The notes beneath the pieces were generated by a model. It had not been told where the DNA came from. It worked only from the letters and a program-made list of their open reading frames with translations, and ran no database searches. Below, in pieces: positions 15,844 through 24,537 of a stretch of DNA of 64,000 nucleotides. Both the position numbers and the translations under genes were made by a program. Each line of letters opens with the position of its first letter. Within the stretch, counting starts at the first letter, position 1. Source of the stretch: Pseudoduganella guangdongensis (GTDB lineage Bacteria; Pseudomonadota; Gammaproteobacteria; Burkholderiales; Burkholderiaceae_D); the NCBI RefSeq assembly GCF_009857475.1, contig NZ_WWCJ01000023.1:23335-87334 (forward strand), written 5' to 3'.

Positions 15844-18800
15844 TCAATGCCGCGATGGTGAAACAACGTGTTCCAGCAACAGCCGCAGGCGCGGCAGCTT
15901 GGCGCGGATCGCCGGCCACAGGGCGCGGTCGGCGGCCCGTTCCAGCTCGCCGCACAAGGCATGCAGCTCGGCTTCATCCAGGTAGGCCGCGCTGCCCTTG
16001 ATGCCGTGGAACAGGCGCCCGGCCGCGTCGGCGTCGGCGGCGGCCAAGGCCTGGTCCATCTCGCGCAAGCGCGCCGGCAGGTCGGCGATAAAGGCGTCGC
16101 GCAGGCGCAGTTTCAGGGCCTGCGCGGCCATGCCGTGCAAAGGCGGCTGCAAGGGCGACGGCGGCGGCGCCAGGTCGGCCACACCGAACATGGCGTCCAG
16201 CTCGGCCAGCGAGGCCGCCGGCGCGGCTTTGCCGCCCATCCGCGGCAGCTTGATGCCGCGCGCCAGCTGGCGCTCGATGGTGCGCTCCAGCTGCATGTGC
16301 AGCGCGCCCTCGTCGATCGGCTTGGTCAGGAAGTTGTCCATGCCGGCCGCCAGGTAGCGGCTGCGGTCCTCGTCGCTGGCATTGGCGGTCAGGGCCACGA
16401 TCATCAGGTGCGGGTCCAGCACCGGCGCCTCGCGCGGGCCGCCGGAGCGGATCAGGCGGGTGGCGGTGGCGCCGTCCATTTCCGGCATGCGGCCGTCCAT
16501 CAGCACCAGGTCGTAGCGCTGCTGGGCGCAGGCGGCCAGCGCCAGCACGCCGTTGCCGACGATATCGACCTTGTGGCCCAGCTCCTCCAGCATCATGCGG
16601 ATGATGATCTGGTTGGTCGGGAAGTCCTCCGCGCACAGCACGTGCAACTGGTGGCTGTGCGGCTCGCGCGACACGTGCGGCACCAGCGGCGGCGCCACGC
16701 CGTCGCGCAGCGGCACCGTGAAGGCGAAGGTGGAGCCGGCGCCCGGCGCGCTGACCACGTCGATCACGCCGCCCATCAGCCCCACCAGCTGGCTGCTGAT
16801 CGCCAGGCCCAGGCCGGTGCCGCCGTAGCGGCGGGTGGTGGTGGTATCGCCCTGCTCGAATTTCTGGAACAGGCGCGGCAAGGCGTCCGGCGTGATGCCG
16901 ATGCCGGTGTCCTCCACCGTGAAGCGGATGCGGTGGCCATCCGGCCCGCTGCTTTCGCGCTCGACCCGCAGCGACACTTTGCCGCGCTCGGTGAACTTGA
17001 AGGCGTTGCCGACCAGGTTGACCAGCACCTGGCGCAGGCGGGTCGGGTCGCCCACCACGAATTGCGGCAAGTCCTGCGCGAAGTCGACTTCAAAGCCGAC
17101 CATGTTCGACATGGTCTGCTCGGCGAACAGGCTGACCACGTTCTCCACCATGCTGGCCAGGGCGAAGTCGATCGACTCGATATGCAGCTTGCCGGCCTCG
17201 ATCTTGGAAAAGTCCAGCAGGTCGTTGATGATGCCCAGCAGCGACTGCGCATTGCCCTGGCCGCGCGCGATCTGCTCGCGGGTGCGCTCGGCCAGCGCAT
17301 TGTCGCGCAGGGCAAAGCCCAGCATGCCGATCACGCCGGCCAGCGGGGTGCGCATCTCGTGGCTCATATTGGCCAGGAATTCGGACTTCTGGCGCGTGGC
17401 TTCCTCGGCGCGCTGTTTGGCTTGCGACAGGTGCTTGTCGCGCTCCTCCAGCTCGCGCTTGCGCTCCTGCAGCTGCTGGTTTTTCAGCTCCACCTCGGCG
17501 GTGCGCAGCCTGACCTGCTGTTCCAGGCGCTGCTGCTGCAGGCGCAGGACGCGCACGCGCATGTGGTAGGCGGCCCAGGCCGCGCCCAGCAGGGCGGCCA
17601 GCATGCACAGGCGGAACCACCAAGTCTTCCAGTACGGCGGCGCGATGCTGATCGACAGCGTGGCGGCCTGCTCGTTCCAGATGCCGTCCTTGTTGGCCGC
17701 CTTGACGCGGAACTGGTAGGTGCCGGGGTCGAGGTTGGTGTAGGTGGCAAAGCGCTTGCCGGCGTCGGTCACCACCCAGTCCTTGTCGAAGCCCTGCAAC
17801 TGGTAGGCAAAGCGGTTGCGCTGCGGCGCGGCATAGTGCAGCGCGGCGAACTCCAGCGAGAACACGGAATCGCCCTCGCGCAGCGAGATCGCCTGGGTGT
17901 ATTCGATGGCCTGCTTCAGCACGCCCTTGTTGGCGCCGCCCTGCCCCGGCCGCACCGACTTGTTGAAGATCTGGAAGTCGGTGATGACGGCGGTCGGCGC
18001 CAGGCTGTTCTCGCGCACCTCCTGCGGTTCGAAAGCGGTGATGCCGTTAAAGCCGCCGAAATACAGGGTGCCGTCGCCCGCGCGCAGCGCCGAGCCGTCG
18101 AAGTAGGCGCCCTCGATGGTGCCGTCCACGCCCGAGTAGTTGCGCACCTGGCCGTTGCTCATGTCCAGGCGCGAGATGCCGGTATTGGTCGACAGCCACA
18201 GGTACTTGCCGCGATCGGGCAGGATGCCGGCGATGGCGTCGTCGGCCAGGCCGTCCTTGCGCAGGAAACGGCGGAACTGCACGCTGCCGTCGGCGCGCCG
18301 CTCCATGCGGTTCAGGCCCGCCGCCGTGCCCACCCACAAGGTGCCGCTGTCGTCCTCGAACAGGTAGTGCACCTCGTTGTGGCTCAAGCTGCCCTGGTCG
18401 TTCGGGTTGTTGCGGTAGTGGGTGAAGCGGCCGGTCTTGCGGTCCAGCAGGTCGAGGCCATTGAAGGTGCCCACCCACAGATTGCCCTGCCGGTCCTCCA
18501 GCACCGGGCGCACCACGCTGTCGGCCAGGCTGTGCATGTCGGCCGGGTCGTGGCGGAAGGTCAGCACGCCGCCGCTGTTCGGGTCGATGCGGTACAAGCC
18601 GCTGCGCGAGGAGGCCCACAGCATGCCTTCGCGGTCGCCGTACAAATAGCGGATGACATCGTTTTCCGGGTCGCCGTGCGACAGCATCAGCGGGCCGAAA
18701 CGGCGCGCCTTGATGTCGAAACGGCGCACGCCGTAGCGCCCGCCGACCCACAAGGTGTTGCGGTCGCGCCGGTCCTGCGCCAGCGCGGTCACCTCGGCAT

Positions 18801-20040
18801 CCAGGCTGTCGCTGCCGATGCCGCCGGGGCGGAACAGCACTGTCTTGCCTTCCAGCGGGTCGTAGTAATTCAGGCCGTCGTTATTGCCGACCCAGATCTT
18901 GCCGTCGCCGGCATCGACAATCGAGCGCACCTTGTTGTCGCTCAAGCCGGCCGGCCGGCCCGGGTCTTTCACCAGGCGCGCGAAGCCGCCGCTGCCCAGG
19001 TCGACCCGGCTCACGCCGCGGTACCAGGTGCCGACCCACAAGGTGCCCACATTGTCGCGGTACAGGGCCGACACGTAGTTGTCGGCGATGCTGTGCTGGT
19101 CGCCCTGGTAGTGGCGGTACTGCACGAAGCGGTCGTCGGCCGGACGCCAGCGCAGCAGGCCGCCGGTCTGGCCGCCGACCCACACGGTGCCGTCCTGGTC
19201 CTGGTAGATGCGCTTGATGGTGCCGGACGGCAGGCCCTGCGCCGCCCCCAGCGCGCGCCGCTTCGGGTAGCGCCCGTCCAGGTTCCAGCGCTCAATGCCG
19301 TTCTGGGTGCCGACCCACAGCACCTGGTCGCGGTCCAGCAGCAAGGCTTGCGCGCCGCGCGCGCGGCTGCCCTGCATCGGGAAGTGGACGAAGTTGCGCG
19401 AATTGGGGTCGAGCATGTCGACGCCCGCCGCGCTGGCCACCCACAGGCGACCCTGCTTGTCGCGCGCGAGCGCGTTGACCTGGTCGTGGCCAAGGCTGGC
19501 CGGATTGCCGCGCTCGTGGTGGTAGATCACGAACTTGCGGGTGGCCGGGTCGAAGTGCTGCAGCCCGTCCGAAGTACCGATCCACAGCCCGTCGTAGCCG
19601 TCGTCGATGATGGCGCGGATATGGCGGTTGCCGCTGCCGCGCTTGTCCGGCTCGTGCGGCAGGAAATGGGTAAACGACTGGGTCTTGGGGTCGAACAGGT
19701 TCAAGCCGCCATCGGTGCCGACCCACATGCGCCCGCGCGGGTCCATGTGCAGCACGCCGACCCAGTTCTCCGCCAGGCTGCGCGGGTCGCCCACCACATT
19801 GCGGTACACCGTGACCTTGTAGCCGTCGAAGCGGCTCAGGCCCGCCTGGCTGCCGAACCACATGAAGCCCTGGCGGTCCTGCGCGATCGACAGCACCGAT
19901 TCCTGGGCCAGGCCGTCCTGCACGTCGAGCTGCTCGAAACGCAGGGTGCGCGGCGGCGCCGCCAGCGCCGGCAGGGCGAGCGTGCAAGCCAGGGCCAGAG
20001 CGGCCAGGCGGCGGGTCAGGCGGGGGGAAATTACAGCCAC
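15844..20040 (-). CDS. hybrid sensor histidine kinase with seven-bladed propeller sensor and Hpt domain
   Basis: A 1398-residue one-protein phosphorelay. The signal peptide is residues 1-27. A periplasmic double propeller (about 35-690) has many repeats of the LWVGT..GL type, followed by a Y_Y_Y domain (about 730-795) and one membrane helix near 805. A coiled coil leads to HisKA (NMSHEMRTPLAG, His near 896), then HATPase (about 940-1110, with EDTGIGI and GTGLGLAIS), a receiver (LVLMDGRMPEMDG, Asp near 1181) and a C-terminal Hpt with FHGIKGSA near 1343. The start is GTG with no clear Shine-Dalgarno. In Bacteroidetes such sensors read polysaccharides; here the ligand is unknown. Confidence 0.92.
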   Translation of the reverse strand: MAVISPRLTRRLAALALACTLALPALAAPPRTLRFEQLDVQDGLAQESVLSIAQDRQGFMWFGSQAGLSRFDGYKVTVYRNVVGDPRSLAENWVGVLHMDPRGRMWVGTDGGLNLFDPKTQSFTHFLPHEPDKRGSGNRHIRAIIDDGYDGLWIGTSDGLQHFDPATRKFVIYHHERGNPASLGHDQVNALARDKQGRLWVASAAGVDMLDPNSRNFVHFPMQGSRARGAQALLLDRDQVLWVGTQNGIERWNLDGRYPKRRALGAAQGLPSGTIKRIYQDQDGTVWVGGQTGGLLRWRPADDRFVQYRHYQGDQHSIADNYVSALYRDNVGTLWVGTWYRGVSRVDLGSGGFARLVKDPGRPAGLSDNKVRSIVDAGDGKIWVGNNDGLNYYDPLEGKTVLFRPGGIGSDSLDAEVTALAQDRRDRNTLWVGGRYGVRRFDIKARRFGPLMLSHGDPENDVIRYLYGDREGMLWASSRSGLYRIDPNSGGVLTFRHDPADMHSLADSVVRPVLEDRQGNLWVGTFNGLDLLDRKTGRFTHYRNNPNDQGSLSHNEVHYLFEDDSGTLWVGTAAGLNRMERRADGSVQFRRFLRKDGLADDAIAGILPDRGKYLWLSTNTGISRLDMSNGQVRNYSGVDGTIEGAYFDGSALRAGDGTLYFGGFNGITAFEPQEVRENSLAPTAVITDFQIFNKSVRPGQGGANKGVLKQAIEYTQAISLREGDSVFSLEFAALHYAAPQRNRFAYQLQGFDKDWVVTDAGKRFATYTNLDPGTYQFRVKAANKDGIWNEQAATLSISIAPPYWKTWWFRLCMLAALLGAAWAAYHMRVRVLRLQQQRLEQQVRLRTAEVELKNQQLQERKRELEERDKHLSQAKQRAEEATRQKSEFLANMSHEMRTPLAGVIGMLGFALRDNALAERTREQIARGQGNAQSLLGIINDLLDFSKIEAGKLHIESIDFALASMVENVVSLFAEQTMSNMVGFEVDFAQDLPQFVVGDPTRLRQVLVNLVGNAFKFTERGKVSLRVERESSGPDGHRIRFTVEDTGIGITPDALPRLFQKFEQGDTTTTRRYGGTGLGLAISSQLVGLMGGVIDVVSAPGAGSTFAFTVPLRDGVAPPLVPHVSREPHSHQLHVLCAEDFPTNQIIIRMMLEELGHKVDIVGNGVLALAACAQQRYDLVLMDGRMPEMDGATATRLIRSGGPREAPVLDPHLMIVALTANASDEDRSRYLAAGMDNFLTKPIDEGALHMQLERTIERQLARGIKLPRMGGKAAPAASLAELDAMFGVADLAPPPSPLQPPLHGMAAQALKLRLRDAFIADLPARLREMDQALAAADADAAGRLFHGIKGSAAYLDEAELHALCGELERAADRALWPAIRAKLPRLRLLLEHVVSPSRH

Positions 20041-20096
20041 GGGTCAGTAATCGGGTAAAAGCTGCGCAAAAGCGATGATTGTACTATTGGTAAGCA

Positions 20097-21260
20097 TCAG
20101 GACCCGAAAAATGCCAGCACGTCGGCGCGCCGCGCCTGCGTGTCGCGCTGGCCGAGGCGGATCAGCTCCTGGGTGTAGCTGGCCTCGAACAGCAGGTAGG
20201 ACGCGAGCGCCGAACCGCGCGCCTCGGTGGCGCCGATACCGGACAGCATGGTGCGGATGGGCGCCGGCAGGCTGCTGATATGGCGCGACGCCAGATCGTC
20301 CAACCGCTCGGACGGCGCGATCACCAGCAGCTCCACCGGCCGCAGCGGGGTCTTGGCCAGCAACTCCTCCGGCAGCACCGACAGGGTCTGGTTGACGCGA
20401 TTCAGGCGCTCGATATCGATCGACAGGCTGTCCAGGAAGATGGAGGACATGGCGTGGCCGGCGATCTGCGCCAGGCTTGGGTAGCGCGGCGTTTCCGTCA
20501 TCTGGCGCGGCGGCTCGGTCAGGCGGCCGGCGCCCACCACCAGCACCTTCTGCGCGCCCAGGTGGATGGCGGGCGAGATCGGCGCCAGCTGGCGCATGGA
20601 GCCGTCGCCGCAGTATTCCAGGCGCCCGCCCATATACAGCGGCGTGGCCGGGAAAATAAACGGGATGGCCGACGAGGCCAGCAAATGTTCAACCCCGATC
20701 TGATCCTGCATGGCCACGCGCTGCATGCGGATCCAGGGTGCGATTTCGGCGGCGGTCTGGTAGAAGGTGATGTGCTGGCCGCCGGTGTAGGACGAGGCGG
20801 TGACGGCCAGGGCGTGCAGCAGGCCTTCCTGCAGGCAGTTGTCCAGGCGCGGCAAATCGAGCATGCGGTGCAGCAGGTTGACCAGCGGCGTGTTGTCGAG
20901 CAGGGACTGCGGCGGCGCGGCGCGCCACTTGCGCAGCAGCCAGCCGAAGGACAGCAGCGACAGCCAGCGCGCGCCCGAGCGCAGCACGCCCAGCGAGTCG
21001 GCGCGGTACACCTGCCCCACTTCGAAATTGCTCCACACATCGAGCAGCTTTTGCACGCCCTCGCCGAAATTGTCGGCGCGGCAGGCCAGGGCCGTGGCGT
21101 TGATGGCGCCGGCCGAGGTGCCGCAAATGATCTGGAAGGGATTGCGCGCAGGCGGCCAGCCTTCCTCCCATAGGATTTCGGAGATCGCCTGCAAAACACC
21201 AATCTGGTACGCCGCACGGGCGCCGCCGCCCGTCAGGATTAAACCCGTTTTCTTTTTCAT
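20097..21260 (-). CDS. patatin-like phospholipase family protein
   Basis: A patatin-fold lipid acyl hydrolase of 387 residues from the ATG at 21260; an ATG two codons earlier (21266) is equally possible and neither has a clear Shine-Dalgarno. The oxyanion loop is TGGGARAAYQIGVL near the N-terminus, the nucleophile Ser is in CGTSAGA about residue 49, and the catalytic Asp in YCGDGSMRQ. The usual DGG is DGS here, as in many bacterial members. It has no signal peptide and is presumably cytoplasmic or membrane-associated. The role may be membrane lipid turnover or storage-granule lipid handling; this is not shown by the neighbours. Confidence 0.9.
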   Translation of the reverse strand: MKKKTGLILTGGGARAAYQIGVLQAISEILWEEGWPPARNPFQIICGTSAGAINATALACRADNFGEGVQKLLDVWSNFEVGQVYRADSLGVLRSGARWLSLLSFGWLLRKWRAAPPQSLLDNTPLVNLLHRMLDLPRLDNCLQEGLLHALAVTASSYTGGQHITFYQTAAEIAPWIRMQRVAMQDQIGVEHLLASSAIPFIFPATPLYMGGRLEYCGDGSMRQLAPISPAIHLGAQKVLVVGAGRLTEPPRQMTETPRYPSLAQIAGHAMSSIFLDSLSIDIERLNRVNQTLSVLPEELLAKTPLRPVELLVIAPSERLDDLASRHISSLPAPIRTMLSGIGATEARGSALASYLLFEASYTQELIRLGQRDTQARRADVLAFFGS

Positions 21261-21356
21261 GCCCATTTATCGAGAGTAACATGAAGGCTGCAAGGCGGGG
21301 AATGCCCCTCCCCCGCCCCGCCCGCGCGCTGTCGCGCCGCGGTCACTCGCCCGGCT

Positions 21357-23099
21357 TTACTCCCCGCGCACGATGCCCTCGCGGCGCGGATCGGCGCCGC
21401 CGAACCAGCCGTCCCGGGTGCGCTGCAAGCCTTGCAGGCCGGAGTTCATCTCCACCTGGCGCACCTCATGGCCGCGCGCCCTCAACTGCCCCACCACCTC
21501 GGCGCCGACCTTGCCCGCCTCGACCTCGGTCGGGCCATTGCGGCTGCCGAAATTCGGCAGGCTGATGGCCTGCTGCACGTTGAGCTTCCAGTCCAGGGTG
21601 CCGACCAGCACCTTGGCCACGTAGTTGATGATGGTGGAGCCGCCCGGCGAACCGGCCGCCAGCACCAGTTTGCCGCTCTGCTTGTCGAACACCAGGGTCG
21701 GCGCCATGGAGCTGCGCGGGCGCTTGCCGGGCTGCACGCGGTTGGCCACTGGTCCGTTCTCGTCCGACGAGTCCCACGAGAAGTCGGTCAGCTGGTTATT
21801 CAGCAGGAAGCCGCCCACCATCTGGCGCGAGCCGAAGGCGTCTTCCACCGAGGTGGTCATCGAGATGCCGTTGCCAAAGCCGTCCACCGCCACCAGGTGC
21901 GAGGTGGATGGCTTGTCCAGCGCGGTATCGTCGCCCCACGCCACCTTCACCTCGGCCGGCACGCCGGCGCGGGCGCGGCCCATCGACTTCTCGCCGATCA
22001 GGGCGGCGCGCTGGCGCAGGTAGGATTTATCCAGCAGGCCGCTGGCGCCACGGCCCGGCAGCGGCACGAAATCGGTATCGGCCACGTAGCGGTTGCGGTC
22101 GGCGTAGGCCAGGCGCTCCGCTTCCGACATCAGGTGGATGGCGTCCGCGCCGACCACGCCGTTGACGGGCGCGTAGTCGCCGATCCTGCTGTTTTCCAGG
22201 ATGCCGAGGATTTGCGCGATCGCCACGCCGCCCGACGATGGCGGCGGCATGCCGCATACGCTGTAGGCGCGGTAATCGGCACACAGCGCGGCGCGCTCTT
22301 TGGCCTGGTAGCCGGCGATATCGGCTGCGCTCAGGCCGCCCGGATTGGTGGGGTGGCCCTGCACTTTGGCGGCGATGTCGCGCGCGATGCGGCCCTTGTA
22401 AAAGGCGTCGGCGCCGCCAGCAGCGATCTCGCGCAGGGTTTTCGCCAGCTCAGGGTTTTTCAGGATATGGCCGACCGGCCAGGCCTGCTTGTCCTGGTTG
22501 AAGAAGTAGGCGGCGGCGACCGGGTCGCGCTGCAGGTGGCGCTCGTTCGACAGCAAGGCGTTCAGGCGCGGGCTGACGGCGAAGCCTTCCTCGGCCAGTT
22601 TGATGGCGGGCGCGAACAGCTTGGGCCAGGCCAGCTTGCCGTATTGTTTGTGCGCCAGCTCCAGCATGCGCAGCACGCCGGGCGCGCCGACCGAGCGGCC
22701 GCCGACCACGCCTTCGGCGCGCGGCAGGGGTTTGCCGTTGGCATCCTGGAACAGGGTTTCGGTGGCGCTGGCGGGCGCGGTTTCGCGGCCGTCGAAGGCG
22801 CGCACTTTCTTGCCGTCCCAGTGCAGCAGGAAGGCGCCGCCGCCGATGCCGGAGGACTGCGGCTCGACCAGGGTCAGGACCAGTTGCGTGGCGATGGCGG
22901 CGTCGATGGCGGAGCCGCCTTGTTTCAGCATCTGGTAGCCGGCTTCCGTTGCGAGCGGGTTGGCGGCGGCCACCATGTATTTTTGCGCCGACCAACCAGG
23001 CTTGTCCTGCCAGCCGGTGGCGATTTCAGGGGCGCGGTTATCTTGGGCGTGGAGATTGGTGCAGCAGAGTGCTGCGAGGGCGAGTGCAATGGCTTTCAT
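21357..23099 (-). CDS. ggt: gamma-glutamyltransferase (periplasmic)
   Basis: A 580-residue Ntn-hydrolase precursor with a signal peptide (about 1-19). It cleaves glutathione and other gamma-glutamyl compounds or transfers the gamma-glutamyl group. The self-cleavage and catalytic Thr is in KPSTSHLVAVD near residue 395, which splits large and small subunits. Small-subunit features are DAFGSRQMVGGFLLNNQLTD, RPRSSMAPT and GSPGGSTIIN. A GTG one codon upstream is in frame, but the ATG at 23099 begins a better signal peptide. It lies downstream of an SDR gene, separated by a strong 48-nt hairpin, so it is probably transcribed separately. Confidence 0.93.
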   Translation of the reverse strand: MKAIALALAALCCTNLHAQDNRAPEIATGWQDKPGWSAQKYMVAAANPLATEAGYQMLKQGGSAIDAAIATQLVLTLVEPQSSGIGGGAFLLHWDGKKVRAFDGRETAPASATETLFQDANGKPLPRAEGVVGGRSVGAPGVLRMLELAHKQYGKLAWPKLFAPAIKLAEEGFAVSPRLNALLSNERHLQRDPVAAAYFFNQDKQAWPVGHILKNPELAKTLREIAAGGADAFYKGRIARDIAAKVQGHPTNPGGLSAADIAGYQAKERAALCADYRAYSVCGMPPPSSGGVAIAQILGILENSRIGDYAPVNGVVGADAIHLMSEAERLAYADRNRYVADTDFVPLPGRGASGLLDKSYLRQRAALIGEKSMGRARAGVPAEVKVAWGDDTALDKPSTSHLVAVDGFGNGISMTTSVEDAFGSRQMVGGFLLNNQLTDFSWDSSDENGPVANRVQPGKRPRSSMAPTLVFDKQSGKLVLAAGSPGGSTIINYVAKVLVGTLDWKLNVQQAISLPNFGSRNGPTEVEAGKVGAEVVGQLRARGHEVRQVEMNSGLQGLQRTRDGWFGGADPRREGIVRGE

Positions 23100-23118
23100 C
23101 ACTGCATGCTACACCAAA

Positions 23119-23166
23119 CCCGGAAAGGCTGGGTCTGACCCTTGGGTCTGACCCAGCTTTGCCGGG
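23119..23166. repeat. palindromic intergenic element with tandem GGGTCTGACCC
   Basis: The element lies between ggt and the SDR gene. Its core is two copies of the 11-bp palindrome GGGTC-T-GACCC separated by TT, at 23131-23141 and 23144-23154. Flanks 23119-23130 and 23155-23166 extend pairing from CCCGG to CCGGG. As RNA on either strand it would fold into one long hairpin or two small ones. It may end transcription of the SDR gene before ggt. It looks like a dispersed REP-type sequence, an inference from its form. Confidence 0.7.
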
Positions 23167-23168
23167 TG

Positions 23169-23930
23169 TTACTTCGGCTGCATCCGGATCGCCCCATCCA
23201 AACGAATGGTCTCGCCATTCAGCATGGTGTTTTCGATAATCGATTTCGCCAGCGCAGCATACTCGAACGGCTTGCCCAGGCGCGGCGGGAACGGCACCAT
23301 CTTGCCCAGCGCATCCTGCACCTCCTGCGGCATGCCCAGCAACATCGGGGTTTCAAAAATGCCCGGCGCAATGGTCATCACGCGGATGCCCGAACGCGAC
23401 AGGTCGCGCGCCATCGGCAAGGTCATGCCCGCCACGCCGGCCTTGGACGCGCCATAAGCGGCCTGCCCGATCTGCCCGTCAAACGCCGCCACCGAAGCGG
23501 TGTTGATGATCACCCCGCGCTCGCCCCACTCCGCCGCCTCGGTCTTGCCCATGGCATCGGCCGCCAGGCGGCACATATTGAAGGTGCCGATCAGGTTAAT
23601 GCTGATGGTGCGCGCGAAGGCATCCAGCGGATGCGGGCCATCCTTGCCCACGGTCTTGATGGCAGGCGCCACGCCGGCGCAGTTCACCAGGCCGCGCAGG
23701 GTGCCCATGGCGGTGGCTGCCGCCACGACCGCCAGGCCGTCCGCCTCGGAGGTCACGTCGCATTTCACGAACTTGGCCGCGCCCAGTTCGGCTGCCAGCT
23801 TCTCGCCCGCTGCCACCTGCACGTCCGCCAGCACGACCTTGCCGCCGTTGTCCACGAGCATGCGCGCGGTCGCCGCGCCCAGGCCCGAAGCGCCGCCGGT
23901 GATGATGAATACCTGATCCTTGATTTGCAT
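23169..23930 (-). CDS. 3-hydroxyacyl-CoA dehydrogenase, type II SDR (HSD17B10-like)
   Basis: A 253-residue short-chain dehydrogenase. The cofactor loop is TGGASGLGAATA near residue 11, NCAGVA follows near 83, the catalytic Ser is in INTASVAAF and the YxxxK motif is YGASKAG. The long insert around GKDGPHPLDAF and the MPQEVQDALGKMVPFP segment are typical of the type II hydroxyacyl-CoA dehydrogenase group, which oxidises 2-methyl-3-hydroxybutyryl-CoA in isoleucine breakdown and short fatty acyl-CoAs. GGGGAG lies before the ATG. A LiuR/MerR-like palindrome sits just upstream, in keeping with a branched-chain amino acid role. Confidence 0.9.
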   Translation of the reverse strand: MQIKDQVFIITGGASGLGAATARMLVDNGGKVVLADVQVAAGEKLAAELGAAKFVKCDVTSEADGLAVVAAATAMGTLRGLVNCAGVAPAIKTVGKDGPHPLDAFARTISINLIGTFNMCRLAADAMGKTEAAEWGERGVIINTASVAAFDGQIGQAAYGASKAGVAGMTLPMARDLSRSGIRVMTIAPGIFETPMLLGMPQEVQDALGKMVPFPPRLGKPFEYAALAKSIIENTMLNGETIRLDGAIRMQPK

Positions 23931-23947
23931 TTGTCTCCCCTATTTAC

Positions 23948-23968
23948 TTTACGTTACGTAAACGTCAA
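23948..23968. promoter_or_regulatory. candidate ACGT-core operator (LiuR/MerR-type) upstream of the SDR gene
   Basis: TTTACGT-T-ACGTAAA is a perfect 15-bp palindrome at 23948-23962. It overlaps TTACGTAAACGTCAA at 23954-23968. Paired ACGT cores of this kind are used by MerR-family LiuR regulators of branched-chain amino acid and fatty acid catabolism in proteobacteria. It lies 18-38 nt upstream of the gene's ATG. No such regulator is in the window, so the link rests on motif and target type. Confidence 0.45.
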
Positions 23969-23989
23969 TCGAGGCGTATTGTACAAGAA

Positions 23990-24481
23990 TCAGTAGCAAG
24001 TCATCCATACACCGTTGTGCGAACACACCCTCCCCGTCGGGCTGGTGACCTGGCCTGGCGGGCCGTGGTGGTAGATGCCGCTGGGGTCGCGGCAGCCGCC
24101 CGCATCGCAGGTGACGGGAATCGGCGCGCTCGGGCCCGGCAGCGGCGCGGCAGCCGCTGGCGCGGCCGGGCGGCCGGCGCGCGGCAATTGGGCGATGGCC
24201 GAGGGCGGCGCAGCCGGGTCGCGCCGCGTCAGCACGGGCCCCCAGCTCAGGGCCGGATCGGGCGCCGGGGCGATGCGCGGCGTGGGCGTGACAATTTGCG
24301 GCACCGGGCGGCGCGGCATGTCCTTGCGCGCCGGCGCCGTGCGGCACGGCTCAACCAGCAAGCGCTTGCCGTCGGCGGCCAGCCGGCACTCCGGCAGGCG
24401 GCGGTACTCTTCCAGGGAATCGGCGCCTGCGGCCGGGCCAAGCAGCCCGGCGGCCAGCGCCAGCAGGATGGGAAATGTCAT
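23990..24481 (-). CDS. small exported Pro/Ala-rich protein of unknown function
   Basis: I do not recognise this 163-residue protein. Residues 1-23 form a Sec signal (MTFPILLALAAGLLG onward). Residues 35-50 hold a Cys pair region (PECRLAADGKRLLVEPCR). A long Pro/Ala linker leads to a compact C-terminal part with four Cys (VTCDAGGC ... CSHNGVWMTCY), probably two disulfides. GGAGGG lies 5 nt before the ATG at 24481; the GTG four codons upstream overlaps that signal and is rejected. It is 56 nt downstream of the pyrophosphatase gene on the same strand and may be co-transcribed. Periplasmic location is inferred. Confidence 0.7.
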   Translation of the reverse strand: MTFPILLALAAGLLGPAAGADSLEEYRRLPECRLAADGKRLLVEPCRTAPARKDMPRRPVPQIVTPTPRIAPAPDPALSWGPVLTRRDPAAPPSAIAQLPRAGRPAAPAAAAPLPGPSAPIPVTCDAGGCRDPSGIYHHGPPGQVTSPTGRVCSHNGVWMTCY

Positions 24482-24537
24482 GGCGCCCTCCACAGCGTAC
24501 CGCCATCATACGCCGTGGAAGGTGGCAGCGGCGCCGC

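Noticed and set aside
15868..20058. A 1396-codon open frame on the plus strand opposite the hybrid kinase
   Set aside because: It is His/Gln/Val/Ala-rich with no domain and mirrors the well-supported kinase; GC-rich codon bias creates such antisense frames.
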